Origin: Campylorhamphus procurvoides
Lineage: Eukaryota > Chordata > Aves > Passeriformes > Dendrocolaptidae
Assembly: GCA_013396655.1 (NCBI GenBank)
Contig: WBMV01006289.1
Span: 2,745,160 to 2,809,159, forward strand
Direction of reading: 5' to 3'
DNA: 64,000 nucleotides
In this document: in pieces, positions 12,001-25,140 of the stretch
How the letters are laid out: each line of letters starts with the position of its first letter
Numbering within the stretch: position 1 is the stretch's first letter
Program-made: the position numbers and the translations under genes
The notes under the pieces: generated by a model
The model's input: only the letters and a program-made list of their open reading frames with translations
Told to the model about the DNA's origin: nothing
Database searches by the model: none

Positions 12001-14400
12001 AAAGGGTAAAGCAATGAGCACAGCACTTACAGCTCCTCAAAACAGTACCTTTCAAACATCGAGAACAGTGTGCTCATGTTCCAGCTCTGGCTGAGGCAAC
12101 ACAGGAAGTATGTTAAGAGTGAAGAAGCAACATGTAATGTCAAATCACTTCCATCAGTTTTTCTATGACCTTGCTTTAGCAGTGAGTGTTTTTTGTGTTC
12201 AGAGAGCCTGAAAATCAGCAAAGGGAGGAGGACATGAAGCTCATGTACCCGCCAGAGCACCATTCCAGTCCTGAGGCTAAAACTGCTGGAATCTCAATTT
12301 CAAATATCAAAAGAGTGATGGATGAAAACATAAATTTAGAAGTATATCTTAAATATAACTTTCCTCATCATAATTTTTTCCAAGAAATTACTTCTCACAA
12401 CCAACTTCACAGGATTTTCCTCAAGCTCTCCATTTAGGCTTTCATAAATAAGCCTCTAATAAAATGTTACACAAAGGCAAGGCCATATCAGCACTATTAA
12501 AAGACAGCAACATGACTTTCCAATATCAGCTTTCATGTTATAAAACACTGTTCCATTGGTCTCAAAAGGATACAAACCTGTATATGCAGCATATCTGTTT
12601 TAACATTTCTAGGTGGTAATGCCAACTATAGCTGCTTCTTAGGAGAGATGCCTGGAATACTCACTAACATGATCATTTCCATTAATTGCTATAAGCAAGA
12701 GTGGTGACAGGATCAGAAGAAATTAACCATTGCAATAAATATTACAGAGATTATCAGAGTACAAAAAAACCCAAACAAACAAACATAAAAACAACTCCCA
12801 AAAAAACTCTACAAGACAAAAAGCAGTCTGCTAAGCACTGTGAATGCATGGCACAGTAGCTGGCAGTCCATGGCTGGGGTTGCTGCAGGTGCAATCTCAG
12901 CCCTGCACAGTCAGTTCAAAACTGCCCAGTAGTAGGACTCTGTTGTGTAGATTGGGTCATTTCTGCAGTGACTGCGCAGCTGTCAGTGAAGATACCTGAA
13001 AATTCAGCACTTGGTATGGCCCTAACTGTGAACTTGAGGATTTTCTTGTCTAGTTGGGCTTCTTGAGTGGCAGGAAGGAAGATGGGGGCCATTGAACAGA
13101 GGAGGTTTGAGCATCCCCCATCTCCTCCCCACGTACACTAACAATAGCAATGCCATCTAGTGTTCAAGACACTGTGATGTAAAACAGGGGGTAAGTTATG
13201 CAAATATTGTGTGGAGTGAAACCTAAGAAATGCAACTTTTTTAACTGGCTACTTTATGTTCTCATCATAGAGAACAAGAGAGCAATTTATACTGGAAATG
13301 TTGTTTTTCAGTACTACAAACATTTCCACACTTTCCTCTCTATAGGTTCAGCAAAGAATGGTATTCTACATCTGTATCTTTCTCTTTCTAAACATGGTAG
13401 AGGAAAAAAAATAAATCAGTAATGCACAAACCTTGCACTCAGCTCTATGAATGTCAAAAATAAACCCAAAACCACACAAAACCAAGAGATTAATTGAACA
13501 GCAATATTTAAATTTAGTAAATATGTACCACTGGAAGACCAGAGCAACTGTGAGCAATTTTCAATGAAACCAGGCAACAAATACTGTCCATTCAAGGGCA
13601 CACACAGAGTCAATAGCATGCATACCACTACAGTGAGGGGCATTTAAAGAAGGCAAGACATAGAAAGTTCACAAAGATAAACATACACTTAACACAAAGT
13701 CTTTTTGTTGGAAAACAAAGAGATAACTATTTATTGTGCTTTGTAATACCTTTTGTTCAAGTTTAATATTCAGTTAGGGGTGAGGGGAATTTATCAGTTT
13801 GCATAAGAAAACTTCTTCAAAGCTTGTCCAAAACTGGGTATGTCTGGAAACATGGTAAAAACAAATCTTATTTAAGATGGTCGTTGCTTACCAAAACCCA
13901 CCTACTTTCCTTTCTGAAACCACAAACAGCTGACATATACAACAAAATTTGATGAATAGAAGCTAAGACAAAAGAGCTTTTATGTCTGCCTGAAACCTCT
14001 TCAACCTAATTTTCCCAGAATATATAATAGCAAATTGAATAAAAAAAAAAGGCACTGCAGAAAACCCACATCAAGATATTTCTGAAAAATGCTGAACCTG
14101 TTCATGTATTAGAGCACGTATTATTGTACTCTTTGAAAGGGAATAAAAACTTGTCATTGGCTCTAGTAAAGGCAGTCTCTCCTCCCCTCCTCGTGTTTTC
14201 TGTACACTCAGACAGAGACTTCGCAAGCACACAGCTCTGACCTCAATTTTTTGGTCCCATCCAGCTCAACCCTCTCTTCAGGAGCCCCTGACTTTCAGAT
14301 CTTTCTAACTTGTTCTTGCACATGCAAGATTTTTTCAAGTTCCACTGTAGTTTTAGGTATAGAAACTCTACTTCATACACACAGATGCTTGTGTGCTAAC
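9012..14400. other. Intergenic, no gene recognised
   Basis: Unique AT-rich sequence with short chance frames only (the longest about 101 codons). It contains minor (CAAA)n-like low-complexity sequence near 12765-12800 and a candidate CTCF motif at 13150. I recognise no transposon, RNA gene or exon. Confidence 0.55.
13150..13163 (-). promoter_or_regulatory. Candidate CTCF motif
   Basis: The plus strand reads ATGCCATCTAGTGT. Read on the minus strand this matches the CTCF core pattern CCASYAGRKGGCRS at 12 of 14 positions, including the invariant AG and GGC. Judged by eye only. Occupancy is unknown. Confidence 0.35.
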
Positions 14401-14407
14401 CCAACCA

Positions 14408-14567
14408 GTTGGTAATGTTTTGAGTAATGCATCATAAGAGCTATGTCACCTTAACGATGTATTACATTAATACATCATCAAAGCTATGACACTCTTATGA
14501 TGTATTAGTTTAATACATCATAGCAGTCTCATATCTTGGCCAATGTATTACTCCAAAACATAGCAAC
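14408..14567. repeat. Nested palindromic / tandem repeat element
   Basis: The centre holds two tandem copies of a 43-bp unit (14438-14480 and 14481-14523) that agree at about 33 of 43 positions. Each copy contains its own palindrome: GATGTATTA-CAT-TAATACATC (14456-14476) and TATGATGTATTA-GTT-TAATACATCATA (14496-14522). Longer-range pairing joins ATCATAAGAG (14431-14440) to CTCTTATGAT (14492-14501, one edge mismatch). The outer edges are inverted copies of each other: ATGTTTTGAGTAAT (14415-14428) against ATTACTCCAAAACAT (14547-14561, one extra base). The whole resembles a small non-autonomous DNA transposon with terminal inverted repeats, but I cannot assign a family or find a clear target-site duplication. 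Confidence 0.65.
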
Positions 14568-14631
14568 AGCCAGAAGGCTCTCAGTACAAGTTTTGTGGTT
14601 TTTTCAACTTATTTACATTATGAGTTTGAGT

Positions 14632-14692
14632 GAGATTTTTTTTTGTTGTTTTTGTTGTTGTTTCATTTAGGTTTGGGGTTTTTTTTTTAATT
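14632..14692 (+). repeat. T-rich / (GTTGTT)n low-complexity tract
   Basis: Runs of T with GTTGTTTTTGTTGTTG spacing, ending in a ten-T run. Simple low-complexity DNA just right of the palindromic element. Confidence 0.8.
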
Positions 14693-14699
14693 TCAAAAA

Positions 14700-17200
14700 A
14701 ATACGCATTCGCTAGGGACAGAAGGGATATTATTGATCAATATCAATATACCTAAGCAGCTATTTCCCATTCTACAAACTAATACATCCTAATCCACTGC
14801 ATGGATTATTGTGCCGGGGTACACACAGCTGGGGAGGAGGGGAGTGCTGGTGCTTACCTGCTTTCTGGCCTGAGCTCCTGCACACAGTGCAAGGGCATCA
14901 ACCCTCTGCAGTCACCCAGGAATGCTGCATGCAACCAGCTCCTCCTTAAAACTGCCAGCAAAAATGTACAGTGAAGGTTTTCTGACAGTCAACCTTCCTC
15001 AAAAAGGGGTGCTAGAGAAAAAACAGAATTCATTTCCAAAAATTCCCCTAATTTTAAACACCCTGCTCACGTTTGCAGTGATGTATCAAAAAACCCTCCA
15101 AAACAGCAAGATGCACACTCATTATATTACTCACACATTACCCACCAATCTCTCTTCTCTGCTGGCAACCTACGGAGAAAAAAAAATGAAAATTTAATCT
15201 TTTTAGTTACTCATTTCATGACATGGAACACACACCTTACTAGAGAGCTATGTGCTAAATTACTAATAGAGATTATTTACAGAAGATGAGGGGAATAAAC
15301 CCTTAAAAAGAAAAGATTTCTACCCTGTTTCTTTAAGAAAACTTTAACTGACCGTCTGCATCACATCTTTTCATGGTATTATGACACTATAGTGAGCGCA
15401 GATAGTAATATCAATCAGCTGGCAATACAGGTAATGTTGATACAAATAAATTACTCTGATATATCAGAACATATAAATTTATAATTGCTTTGATAACTTC
15501 TCTGATAGAAGAGTCGCATTCCACTGTTCACACAGAATATGTAGGTCTCCTCTGTCTGTTTGCTTGCATGAGTACTAAAACCATACCAAAAATCAATGAG
15601 CCTATATGTTTACAAAGTAAATCAGGCTATTAAGATATGTGTGTTTTGGGAAGGGATATTTTACAAAAGTTCAAAGGTCAAAATCAGCATATCCACTGAA
15701 ACATAACAGAATTAACAAAAATTTAAAACAGAGTACCTGCAGCAAAATAAAGACAGAAGAAAACAGAATTGTAATCTGGAAACAAACAGAAAAGGGGAAG
15801 AAAAGAGAGAAAAGAAAAAATTCCTGACAAATGAAAATCAACTGAAGGAAAATGAGAAGAAAGTGCATTCTTTGACCATCTTTCAGAAAAACTAAAGCCA
15901 AGCAACATCCACAAAGGCCCAGAGTGTCATGAATCTCTATTGCTGTCATTTCTCTAACATAAAGCAGAAACTAGAGCATGGATAGGCAGCTCTCAGAAAT
16001 ATCAGCAATCGTGAAAGCTGTATCTGAACCTCCCTCTTCCACATAAAGTCTTAAAAGCTTTCTGGTATTTTGATATTTGCTTGCTTCTGTTTCCAGGGAC
16101 AAACAAATCCTTTTTTGCTCCCTGTCTCCCAACAGACCTTGCAAGACATGGAGACTGTCACAGGAGGCAGCACAGCAGAAGCCCAAGAGCACCTGTCACC
16201 CAGGCTCAAAGCCTGGTGGCAGAAGGGAATTTTGCTCAGGGCTTGAATGAAGAAAGGTGCCCATCACTTCACAGACGAGTGTCCCATATCCTGATAAACA
16301 ACTGACCATGAAAATTACATGGAAAAGGGGAATAAAAATTAATGATAACTCTAGTTGCTCTTTGTGGCTACGGAGCCTAACATAAAAAGGTGAAAGATTC
16401 AAAGCTTAATCAAGATCATTTTTATGGCCAAAATGTAAATCTTTTGTCCTATTATTTATTCATACATTTTGCATTGATTTCACTTAAAATACTTCAAATG
16501 CAATTATTGTCGAAAACAATAGTAAGATATACAAATCCTTCAGCTGCATTCCCTTTCCTGAGCCCCATGCTCAGTGCGCTCCTCCTTTTCTGGCACCACA
16601 GAAGTTAGCTTAGACACCAGCCCTCTACGTTCAAAGCACTGCCCGTTTCCTAAGGGCACAGCTCTTCCGAGACAGGAAACAAGCATATATTTAATTTTAA
16701 AGCACTTGGCTGAAGTTCCCATGAGCATCCCCGTTGCTGAGCCAATGCCCCTCCTCAGGGACCTTCCCCCTCCCCCCTGCTCAACACCATGACACGTCCA
16801 AGGCAGCACATTTCTCCCACCAGAGAAGACACAGCCTATTTCTACATACATGCTGCTTTCCACAGAGTCCAGGCTCCCTGTGCTCCTGTAGCTCCTGCTC
16901 GAGAGGTGGCTGCGTTTGGCACACAGGTCATGGCTCCTCAACACTGTCTCTGGTCGTTCCCGCTACGTGCATGGTGTTCCCTTGTGCTGATGGTGCCAGG
17001 GTCTCTTGCAGCCTCTCGGGGTGTCCTTTGTCCCTGCTCAGGGCACTGGAGGTTACACGGGGCCACAAAGCTGCTGTGAAAACAGTAAGAACCCAGCACT
17101 GCTGGTGCTGCCAGTCCTCACCTTGGCAGCTCCACCCTCAGACAGCCTCGTGGAAGTCAGTACCTTGTGCTGGCATTAGGGTCCACCTCCATGGACGGCT
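14700..17200. other. Intergenic, no gene recognised
   Basis: Unique sequence. The part from about 16530 to 17200 is GC-richer and carries overlapping chance frames, including one of 190 codons (16734-17306) that starts at TTG and crosses into a purine tract. CpG is not notably enriched, so it is not a CpG island. An A-rich purine stretch lies at about 15780-15822. Confidence 0.55.
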
Positions 17201-17234
17201 GAGCAGGTCACAAAGATGGAGAGCAAGAACTGCT

Positions 17235-17300
17235 GGGGAGGGAGGGAGGGGGAAAAAGGGAGAAAGAGAGCAGGGAGGGCAAAGAAGACAAGAGACAAGA
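17235..17300 (+). repeat. Polypurine tract with G-quadruplex motif
   Basis: The left end (17235-17252) reads GGGG-A-GGG-A-GGG-A-GGGGG, four G-runs with one-base loops. GA-rich purine sequence then continues to about 17300. Such tracts can form quadruplex or triplex DNA; no function is shown here. Confidence 0.75.
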
Positions 17301-20300
17301 AGATAATGCAGAGGCCTTCCACAGAAATCAGTGTTTACAGTTTCCTGAGTGTTTGGAGTTAAATGCATCTCTGGTTCCATTTATAGATAAAAGTCAATTT
17401 TATGAATTCCAAATTATTTTTTCTGGTTCTATCTGTAAAATTCCTTGCATTACTATTTTCCAATGGTCTAATGTAATGAGTAAGAAACACTGTTTTCCCT
17501 GCCTAACACACCATGTTTCATACTGTTTGCATGAAGGACAAAGTACATCATTACTAAGCTACAGTTAACTACTTTCTATTAAATTACACTAGTACACATT
17601 CTAATAATTTACAGGCAAATGTGAGTCTGGATTTAATTTTTATTTCCTTTCATTCAAATACGCTAATATTCCTCTATTTCTTTTCTACTCAGCTTTCTAT
17701 ATATTTTCCCACAGTGCTGAATCCTTCAGAAGCATAAAACGTAAGTAGTCCTAACATTACTAGAGAGGGGGTAAATGCTACTCAAACACATTAAGTCATA
17801 AGTCTTTGCAGAGAAGAAAAAAAGTAACACACATTAGCAAAGTAAGAGATTCATAAGAAAATGCAGCCAAGAAAACAAAAAGGGTGCTTAATTTTCAAAG
17901 GATAGGAAAGGCCTCATAAAAATAACTTTGCTCATGTCTAAAATCAAGTGCAGTATAACAGATCAGGGAAAAAAAGCAGTTTCACACATATACAGTTTTC
18001 CCAGAAGGTCACAGAAATATTTCACATGGGTGAATCCCACCCTTTACAGCTAAGGCAAGGGTGGGACAAAACCAACACACAGAACCTATCCAACCTGAGT
18101 GACTTGGAGGAAATTTTCAGAGTAATTTTAGGATTGCAGAACAGAAATGGAAAATAAACTGAGTTTCTATCCTACCTTGTCCAGGACTCAGCATGCATCC
18201 AGAGGACTCTGCCCTTCCAGCAGAGCTGCAGCAAAGGCAGGAAGCTGCAGTCAAGACCTGTGCTGTCCACCCACCAGTGGACAACAGAGTCCTGTCCTCC
18301 ATACCCCTTTCCTGGATGCATCCCCAGCTCAAAAGATGCTTTTTGCTTCATGAGCCACTTTGGCTTGCTGACATAGCTAAAAGATCACTCCCTCTGGGGT
18401 GCTGACTTTTGAAACCTGCTAATCATCTCCAGGTCCTAATCTTGACATAAATACTCTCTACCAGAATAAATACTAATCACAACATCATCAGACACATCTT
18501 TGTGAAGGAAATGTGTAACAGATCAGGTGCTGAGGAACTTACAGATTACAGTGTTTTAGGAGCAACAGACACTGTGCAAAGATCTATAGCCTGGCTTACA
18601 CTGTAGATAAATTAAAATTATATGAAAATGTATTTTAATTCTAATATACTAATCATAAAACATCTGCACCTAAGTGATTGCTGGACTGCCTTTCTGAAGG
18701 CACTGACAGGAAAGGTTATAGAGAAAATAACCATTTCACTTGAAGAACTATAATTCAAAAAAAATCTCCTCTCTTAAACATATTGTAGCGTATACAGAAC
18801 CCTGAAATTTAATAGATGAACAGAAGGATTTCAATTTAGTTTTTAGAATAAAAGATGACCTACAAGGAAAACCTAAACATTAACCCAAGCACAGAAATAA
18901 GTTCTGCACACTAAGGGTGAGTGCAGAAATAACCTCTGTGGAAGAGGGAATTTATAGCTCCTGCAGAATGCTCCCGCCAGTTTCGGGTTCAGACTTGACA
19001 CTTTGAGTGCATCACGCTGGAACACAGCTGTTGCACTGAGGCAGCACATAAAGCAAATAGGGAATTGCCTGGTTTTTCATCTCTAGGACAGCAGTGAAGA
19101 TGATAATAGAGAGGAACCTCTAAGAACTGTATGCCATACCAGGAAATGCACAATTCTTCCTAGTGATCCTCTAGGACATTTCAGTACATTAAGGAATATT
19201 CAGATGTCTTTGGCTTCAACAGCAAACACTGAACTAGCTAGAGGACTTTATTGGACCTATATAGAATGTTTTCCAGAGGGTTTTGGATTCATGCACTGAA
19301 TTCTCCCTTCTTAAACTGCCCAGATTGCAAGGGTGGATGAAGGCCATTTTTCAGTGTATCAGATCCATGTGAAAGTTGGCAATTTTTGTTATCTTTAAGA
19401 GGATACTGCCCCATGCAACAAAACCTATGGCCAGAACTTACTACTGTTCTCCACAAACTATATTTTGTGATTTTGAATTTAAAAGAAAATTCCACACCGT
19501 TTCATGTAGCCATCTATATAGCACATGTGACACAAAAACATCAGCTAATAATAGGAAGAATTTTACCATATCCTATATCTGAGACCTCATTTGATAATGC
19601 CGACCTGAGGACTGCATCAGACATGATGCCTTGCTTGCACTGAATTCCATTCTTGGTGCATTCAGGAGGCATACAGCACAGACCAGAGGTCCTCAGAACC
19701 CACACCTACACCATGCAATGGCATGGCAGTGGTGCAGCCCTCAGAAGGGAGCAGTGCCCACCCTAGACACAGCCCCTCCTCAGTGGGAATGGTCACTCTC
19801 CATGCAATAAACATCCTTTTCCTTTGCAGTTTGCACTCTCAGGCAACAAAGTTAAGCCATAAAAAGGTTTTGCTGCTCATGAAAGATTCATGTCCTGAGG
19901 GACAACTCCTCAGACTGACCTGGCCAATCTTCAGCCTACAACTCTGGCCTGCAGCCACAAGCACAACACCAGCAATGTGCTGCAAAAGCCTCACTTTCCC
20001 TCACTGGTGGTCACAGCTCCTAGACGGGCACAGAGGAGGGGATGGGGTCTGGGACAACCTCCAAGTTCTTGGAAGAGCTACTGCAGGAGTGTTTGCTGTA
20101 CTGAAAGCTCATCGACTGCAATTTTTTGCCCAGAGAATTTTTAAACATCACCTAACTCATACTGCAACCAGCTCAGGGAACAGTTAGACAGTTCTGCCCA
20201 GACTTGATTAAAACTGCAGCACAGCTGGAGCCTCACCTGATTTGAATGCATTCATACAATGTTAGTCAACTATTAGAGTGAAAAGTGGGCTTGCATGTAA

Positions 20301-22550
20301 ACCTGAGGCTTCCTCTTTTGCAAAGTGATTTGAGTATTTTTCTGAGCTCTGTTGCCTGCTAAAGAAGTTATGGGCAAATCACCTGTAAACAAACCCAGAA
20401 CATAAAGAAGGAGAGCCATGCAATGCTGTGAATCTCATGATCTGAAGCACCATATTCAAAACAATTAACCAAAAATTTTAAGTCCTTGTAATTTTACATC
20501 CATGTAATTCAGCATGTATTTCAATTCCTCTGGTGTCAGCTCTCCCCTCTAAGTCTTGTTCAGACCACCCCAGGAATTTATTACAAATTTTGCAATGCTT
20601 TTGACCTGTATCAGCTTATTAAACTTTTATGAAAAATCAATGAAGTTCAATCATGTTATGAGCTGTTATTCACACATGTGTCAGTGGCAAGTAGAGAAGT
20701 CTATTTATCCCAAAGTCTAGAGAGAAGATGTTGAATTGATATGTCTCCAATCATATGAACTTACAAACAAAAATTTAAGAGAACAAAAGGTACACAGCTT
20801 TGGAGAAAAATATGAGATTGAGAACTCAGAATCAATATTTTTGAAGGAGGCATGGGTTGCAAGTTACAGAAGTGAAATTAAGTAATTGCATAAGAAGATG
20901 TCTTGAATAGACACTCTAAGGAGATATATTTTGATTTAAGTGAAAACAGGCAACCTGATCACATAATCACATCATTAGAAGAAAGAGAGAAGATGGAAGC
21001 ATACTTTCCCCTTTCTCACTAAGATAATCTGTAACGGCACAGGCAGGTTAAGGGGAGTTGGTTGTACCCTTGCCTGGGCTGGTGCAAAGGACAATGCTCT
21101 CCTGGAACACAGTGCAGTTCTGCCTGGGAGAAGGATGCAGGGTAGCCCAAGCACCTCAGGAAAGACTTGACAGGAGAGTGAGACACCTCACACATTGACG
21201 GTACCACAAACAAGTCTAGCCAGCCTGACATCACCTGTGCCTGCCTGGTGAGCCCCATAAACGCCAGCATCTGTGAGTGTATGACAAAAATAAATTAATC
21301 AACACACAACCTCTCCAAAAACTATCTCACCTGAAACATGGGCTCCAGGCTGCAAGGCTACCATTGCTGACTGACTGCTTTTTTACCCGTATTTTGGGTA
21401 CACAGACAGGACTAGTAGTTCGCATCATGTTTCAGTTGCAGACACTGAAATAACCAGGAGCCAAATTCTGCAGAAACTCTCCTGCAGAAGTTTCAATACC
21501 TTAAGCTCCGGTATATTGAATAACCAGTGCACAACACATTAAGCTTTAACAGAAAATATAGTGGCTCTCATTTGTTCTATTTCTTTATTTTTCTTACCTA
21601 TTGTTTTGGTTTTAATTTCCGTGAGTAAGCAGTATTGGTATCCTGCTGGCTTCCTGCTTAGCCACTGGAGAAGGAAGGGGAATTTTTGCAATAATTTAAA
21701 AATACACTGAAAGTATGAAAAGGTTAAGAATTCTGAAGGAGAAAAAAAACACTTAGCAAAAGCAAGGCAACCTTAAAATATTAGCATTTATCAAATTACC
21801 AGGACACATGAGAATTCTACAAAGAAGAAGGTATCAAAATTGTGTCCTTAGTAAAAATATGCCTATGATATTTTAAAACAAAGTTGTGAACACACCTTGT
21901 TTTGTTTGCCTTGGTTTTACTTGGTTGGTTTTTAAAGTAAAACTGAGAGGTATCCACTTAGACATCCCAAGGTGCATAACAGTGAGATTACTATTCATGT
22001 TTCTCAACTAGAGGCATAATGCAATATTCTACAGCAAATGGAAGAGAAATCTTTTGAAACTAATTACAGTCTTTCTGTTTATCATCTTGCCAAATCCACA
22101 GGCTATTTGCTTTTGTGCCAGCCAATTTCTTTACAGGAAAAGGCAGCCAAAATGCTTCCTGTAGGCAAAATAGGTTTTGTTGTAAATAAGAGAAAAAAAT
22201 TAGTACGAATCAAAAGAGGAAAACAAATACCATGTTTTAATACCACTTTCAAAGACTCAAGTATTTTCACAACAATTCTTTCACCTCCTAAATAAAGCAA
22301 GGCACTAGACTCAGACTGATATTAGTTAGATTAACTAAAACATCTGGAAAGGTTATTTGCATGCCTTCTGCATTTAATTAGAGCCCAAGACCTTTCCTGT
22401 TGAAAGCATACCTTAGCAAAGACCTGCAGGTTTACTCAGTTAGAGTGGACAAGGGTCAATAGGCCAGCTTTGACCAGCAAAAAGTCTGAAACTCAGGAGC
22501 TTTATGCAGAGCAATATATTTTTGTTAAATTATTCTGCAGTCTTGTACTT
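17301..22550. other. Intergenic, no gene recognised
   Basis: Unique AT-rich sequence. A 154-codon frame at 19723-20187 has no recognisable domain. A short AT inverted repeat (AATTAAAAT at 18610-18618, ATTTTAATT at 18632-18640) is the only structure I noted. Nothing supports a gene. Confidence 0.55.
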
Positions 22551-22559
22551 TTTAACTTG

Positions 22560-22810
22560 GCTGCCTTCACTGTAGGAAACTGAAGTCACGCTACAATATA
22601 TTGCAAAAAGGAACCAGTAGCAGAGCTTCGTCTTTAACAAAAGTTGAGTTCATTTTGTTGCTGCATCCTCCGAAGGGAATGCTGGTTTACTGTCTTCAGC
22701 CTTGATTACTGTGGGGGAAAGCCCTAAATGGGATATTCTTCTGGCTTGATAGACAAAACATGTGTTGATGCATCTCACAATGTGAACATGGTCACCAAGG
22801 GAATTGCTGC
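22560..22810. promoter_or_regulatory. Possible conserved non-coding element
   Basis: A stretch of high-complexity sequence without low-complexity runs, with no open frame of note, in a gene desert beside a developmental transcription-factor gene. Called only on texture; conservation was not measured. Confidence 0.2.
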
Positions 22811-22819
22811 TTAACCCTT

Positions 22820-24890
22820 CTGAAGTTAATTTAGGTACAGCAGGGTGTTTTCATGATCTTACATGTATTGGGAAGACAATTGAGGGGAAAAAGATTTAAA
22901 ATGCTATTTTCTGCAATTTACATCGGGTACATGCATAATGTAAGAAAAAAAATGATGATAAAAATAGAAAATTATAGTGAAACAATACTGACATTACTCA
23001 AGATATAAGTATTCTCATCAGCTGCTATTTAAGAAAATTTATCAAGACAACGGGAATGTCTGGAAAGAGGCTCTGACCACCCTTTTGACTTCCAACAACA
23101 TAGGCAACAAGCTTGATTGCATTTAATTATTAGTTTAACGTCTATTAAACCAAATTTCTAAACCTCAGCTCTACTCTATCATTAAATACAATCACCCTTT
23201 GGAAGGAAAGGAATTCAGTTTTGTATATGCAAGATTTTTTTCTGTAATCACTTTTCCAAAGCTGGCTTGCAGCTTGGGGTGGTTTGTTTGGGGTTTTTGT
23301 TTACCTTGGGTTTTCTCTTTGTTGGGGAGGGAGGGAGAGAGATTTGAATGGGCACAAAGTTCAGAACACAGATTTCAAGTGTGAGTCTTTGGAACTTAAG
23401 TTTCTAGGATGAGCCCACTTGAGAGTTGGGAGTGGAAAAACCAAAGTAATCTTACACTAAGTTGCACAAATCAGTACATAAAGTTGCTTAGTTTCAGTCT
23501 GTAAAATTCAAACAATGAGATTTTTCTGCCTCATAGTGTTACCACTAAGTCAAAACCCACTAGTCCTTAGGAAGTACCTAGATACCTACTGATATAAACC
23601 ATATTAATAAGTAAAGATAGCCCTACCAAGTTTAGTGGAGTCATTCACAAACTAGGAATAAGTAACTAAAGGCAGAAATTCTTCATTTTCACTACAGCTG
23701 CATTGCTATTTTTGCCAAAGTCTCTATCAGTAACTCACAGGTTATGTTATTTGATAAAGGCCAGAATAACCATTAACTTTGACACTAGGCCAATTGTCTC
23801 ATACAATTCTGCTCCTAATGAGTACACTGAGAATATGACTCCTGAGTCTCTCAAATTTCCAGAAACACTGACAAATGCTCTTTTTTTCTTTGCAATTATG
23901 CTGGTTCAACATACTCTGACTTTTTATTATACACTGATACTGCTCATGCCATATATCAGTTATTTTATAGGAGAGTCTACTGCTAGATTAACTAAACTCT
24001 TTGTAACTTCAGTATAGTGGTTTATATAAATCAGTGTAGCATGTGTTAAAGATCTGATTTCTAATTACAGTAAAGCAACAAAAGGGGCCGTAGCTCATTG
24101 TCAGTCTTTTTATCAAATAGCATCCACGTTTGCTTGGAAGTAAGGCCTAATTACCAATCTCCTTTCTGAGTAACTACCCTTCTTTAGCCTTTAAGCCAGA
24201 CATGTAGGCAAGTAACAAAAGCTCTTTGGTACCTGTTAAGAAAACCCACTAAATTTAGTAAACCTTTTTCTCTAAAGAAAGGCATGACTTAGCCAACACA
24301 GAACAACCCTGATAGCACTAACATGGCTATAATCTAAATTATTTCTCATTGTGCTCAATTTTAAGAGGAAAGGATAAAGCACTGTGAGCTCTCATGTTTG
24401 CCTTTCAGTTCATGTTACTGGATGAAGGAATTAAAAAAAAAAATAAGATTACCTAGGAGATATACTAACAATAAAAAAATTCTTACAATCTCTGTCTGTG
24501 GAGGAACTTCAGAAACATACTAAACAAACTGGTCATTTAAGAATATCCTTTTCTGGTGCAAACACTTTTAACTAATCTTACAACAGATGGAAAAATGTAA
24601 ATGTGTAATATACAAAAAGCTTATTTTAAATTGCTAGACCAGGTTTCAACTGCTGATAACCTGAGGTCAGATATACAATAGGCCAGGGCTCTGTGAAGCT
24701 GTGAACTTGGCACCAGTTCTCTACATTCAGGCATAGACCGATCAGATTTTGTTTTGCAAAGGTCATTTAATTTGTAGTATCAGTAACTCTTACTATCTTA
24801 ACTTATCTTCCTTCAGCTAATGATACTGTTTTGCATGTGCTAAGTAAAACAGGAATTAACAAAATTCCAATGGCTTACTTAAATGATAAA
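22820..24890. other. Intergenic, no gene recognised
   Basis: AT-rich sequence with a G-rich patch at 23280-23340 (T-spaced G-runs ending in GGGGAGGGAGGG). A 104-codon frame at 23703-24017 shows no family resemblance. No RNA gene or repeat family recognised. Confidence 0.5.
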
Positions 24891-24899
24891 TAACAAACC

Positions 24900-25140
24900 A
24901 TTTTAAGGAAGAAATCTCCTAGGGAGTGCGGAAAAACCTGCAGCTGAAGGCAAGCGAGTCAGGATGTGTAACTCTGCACAGGCATAAACAGGAAACGGAG
25001 CAGCTTGCATTTGGATTGACAATCTGGCTCCAAAAGGCTCATCTACACCGGGCACAAAGCTTGACCCCTGTCAAGCATGAGAACTGCGCTTTTGTAAGAG
25101 TTTTTTGTCCTGATACCTCTCGGGGTTCTCTTACATAAAG
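24900..25140. promoter_or_regulatory. Possible conserved non-coding element with hairpin
   Basis: High-complexity sequence with several isolated CpGs in an AT-rich, CpG-poor setting. It contains a perfect 7-bp stem GCTTGAC / GTCAAGC with loop CCCT at 25059-25076. The stem presents two inverted TGTCA-type half-sites, the core bound by TALE homeodomain proteins. Regulatory status is inferred. Confidence 0.25.

Noticed and set aside
14220..14290. Possible CR1 fragment (TGGTCCCATCCAGCTCAACC)
   Set aside because: Only a loose word-level resemblance; flanks do not follow the CR1 3' end.
16734..17306. 190-codon open frame
   Set aside because: Starts at TTG, runs into a GA-rich low-complexity tract, and overlaps other open frames on both strands; typical of GC-richer random DNA.
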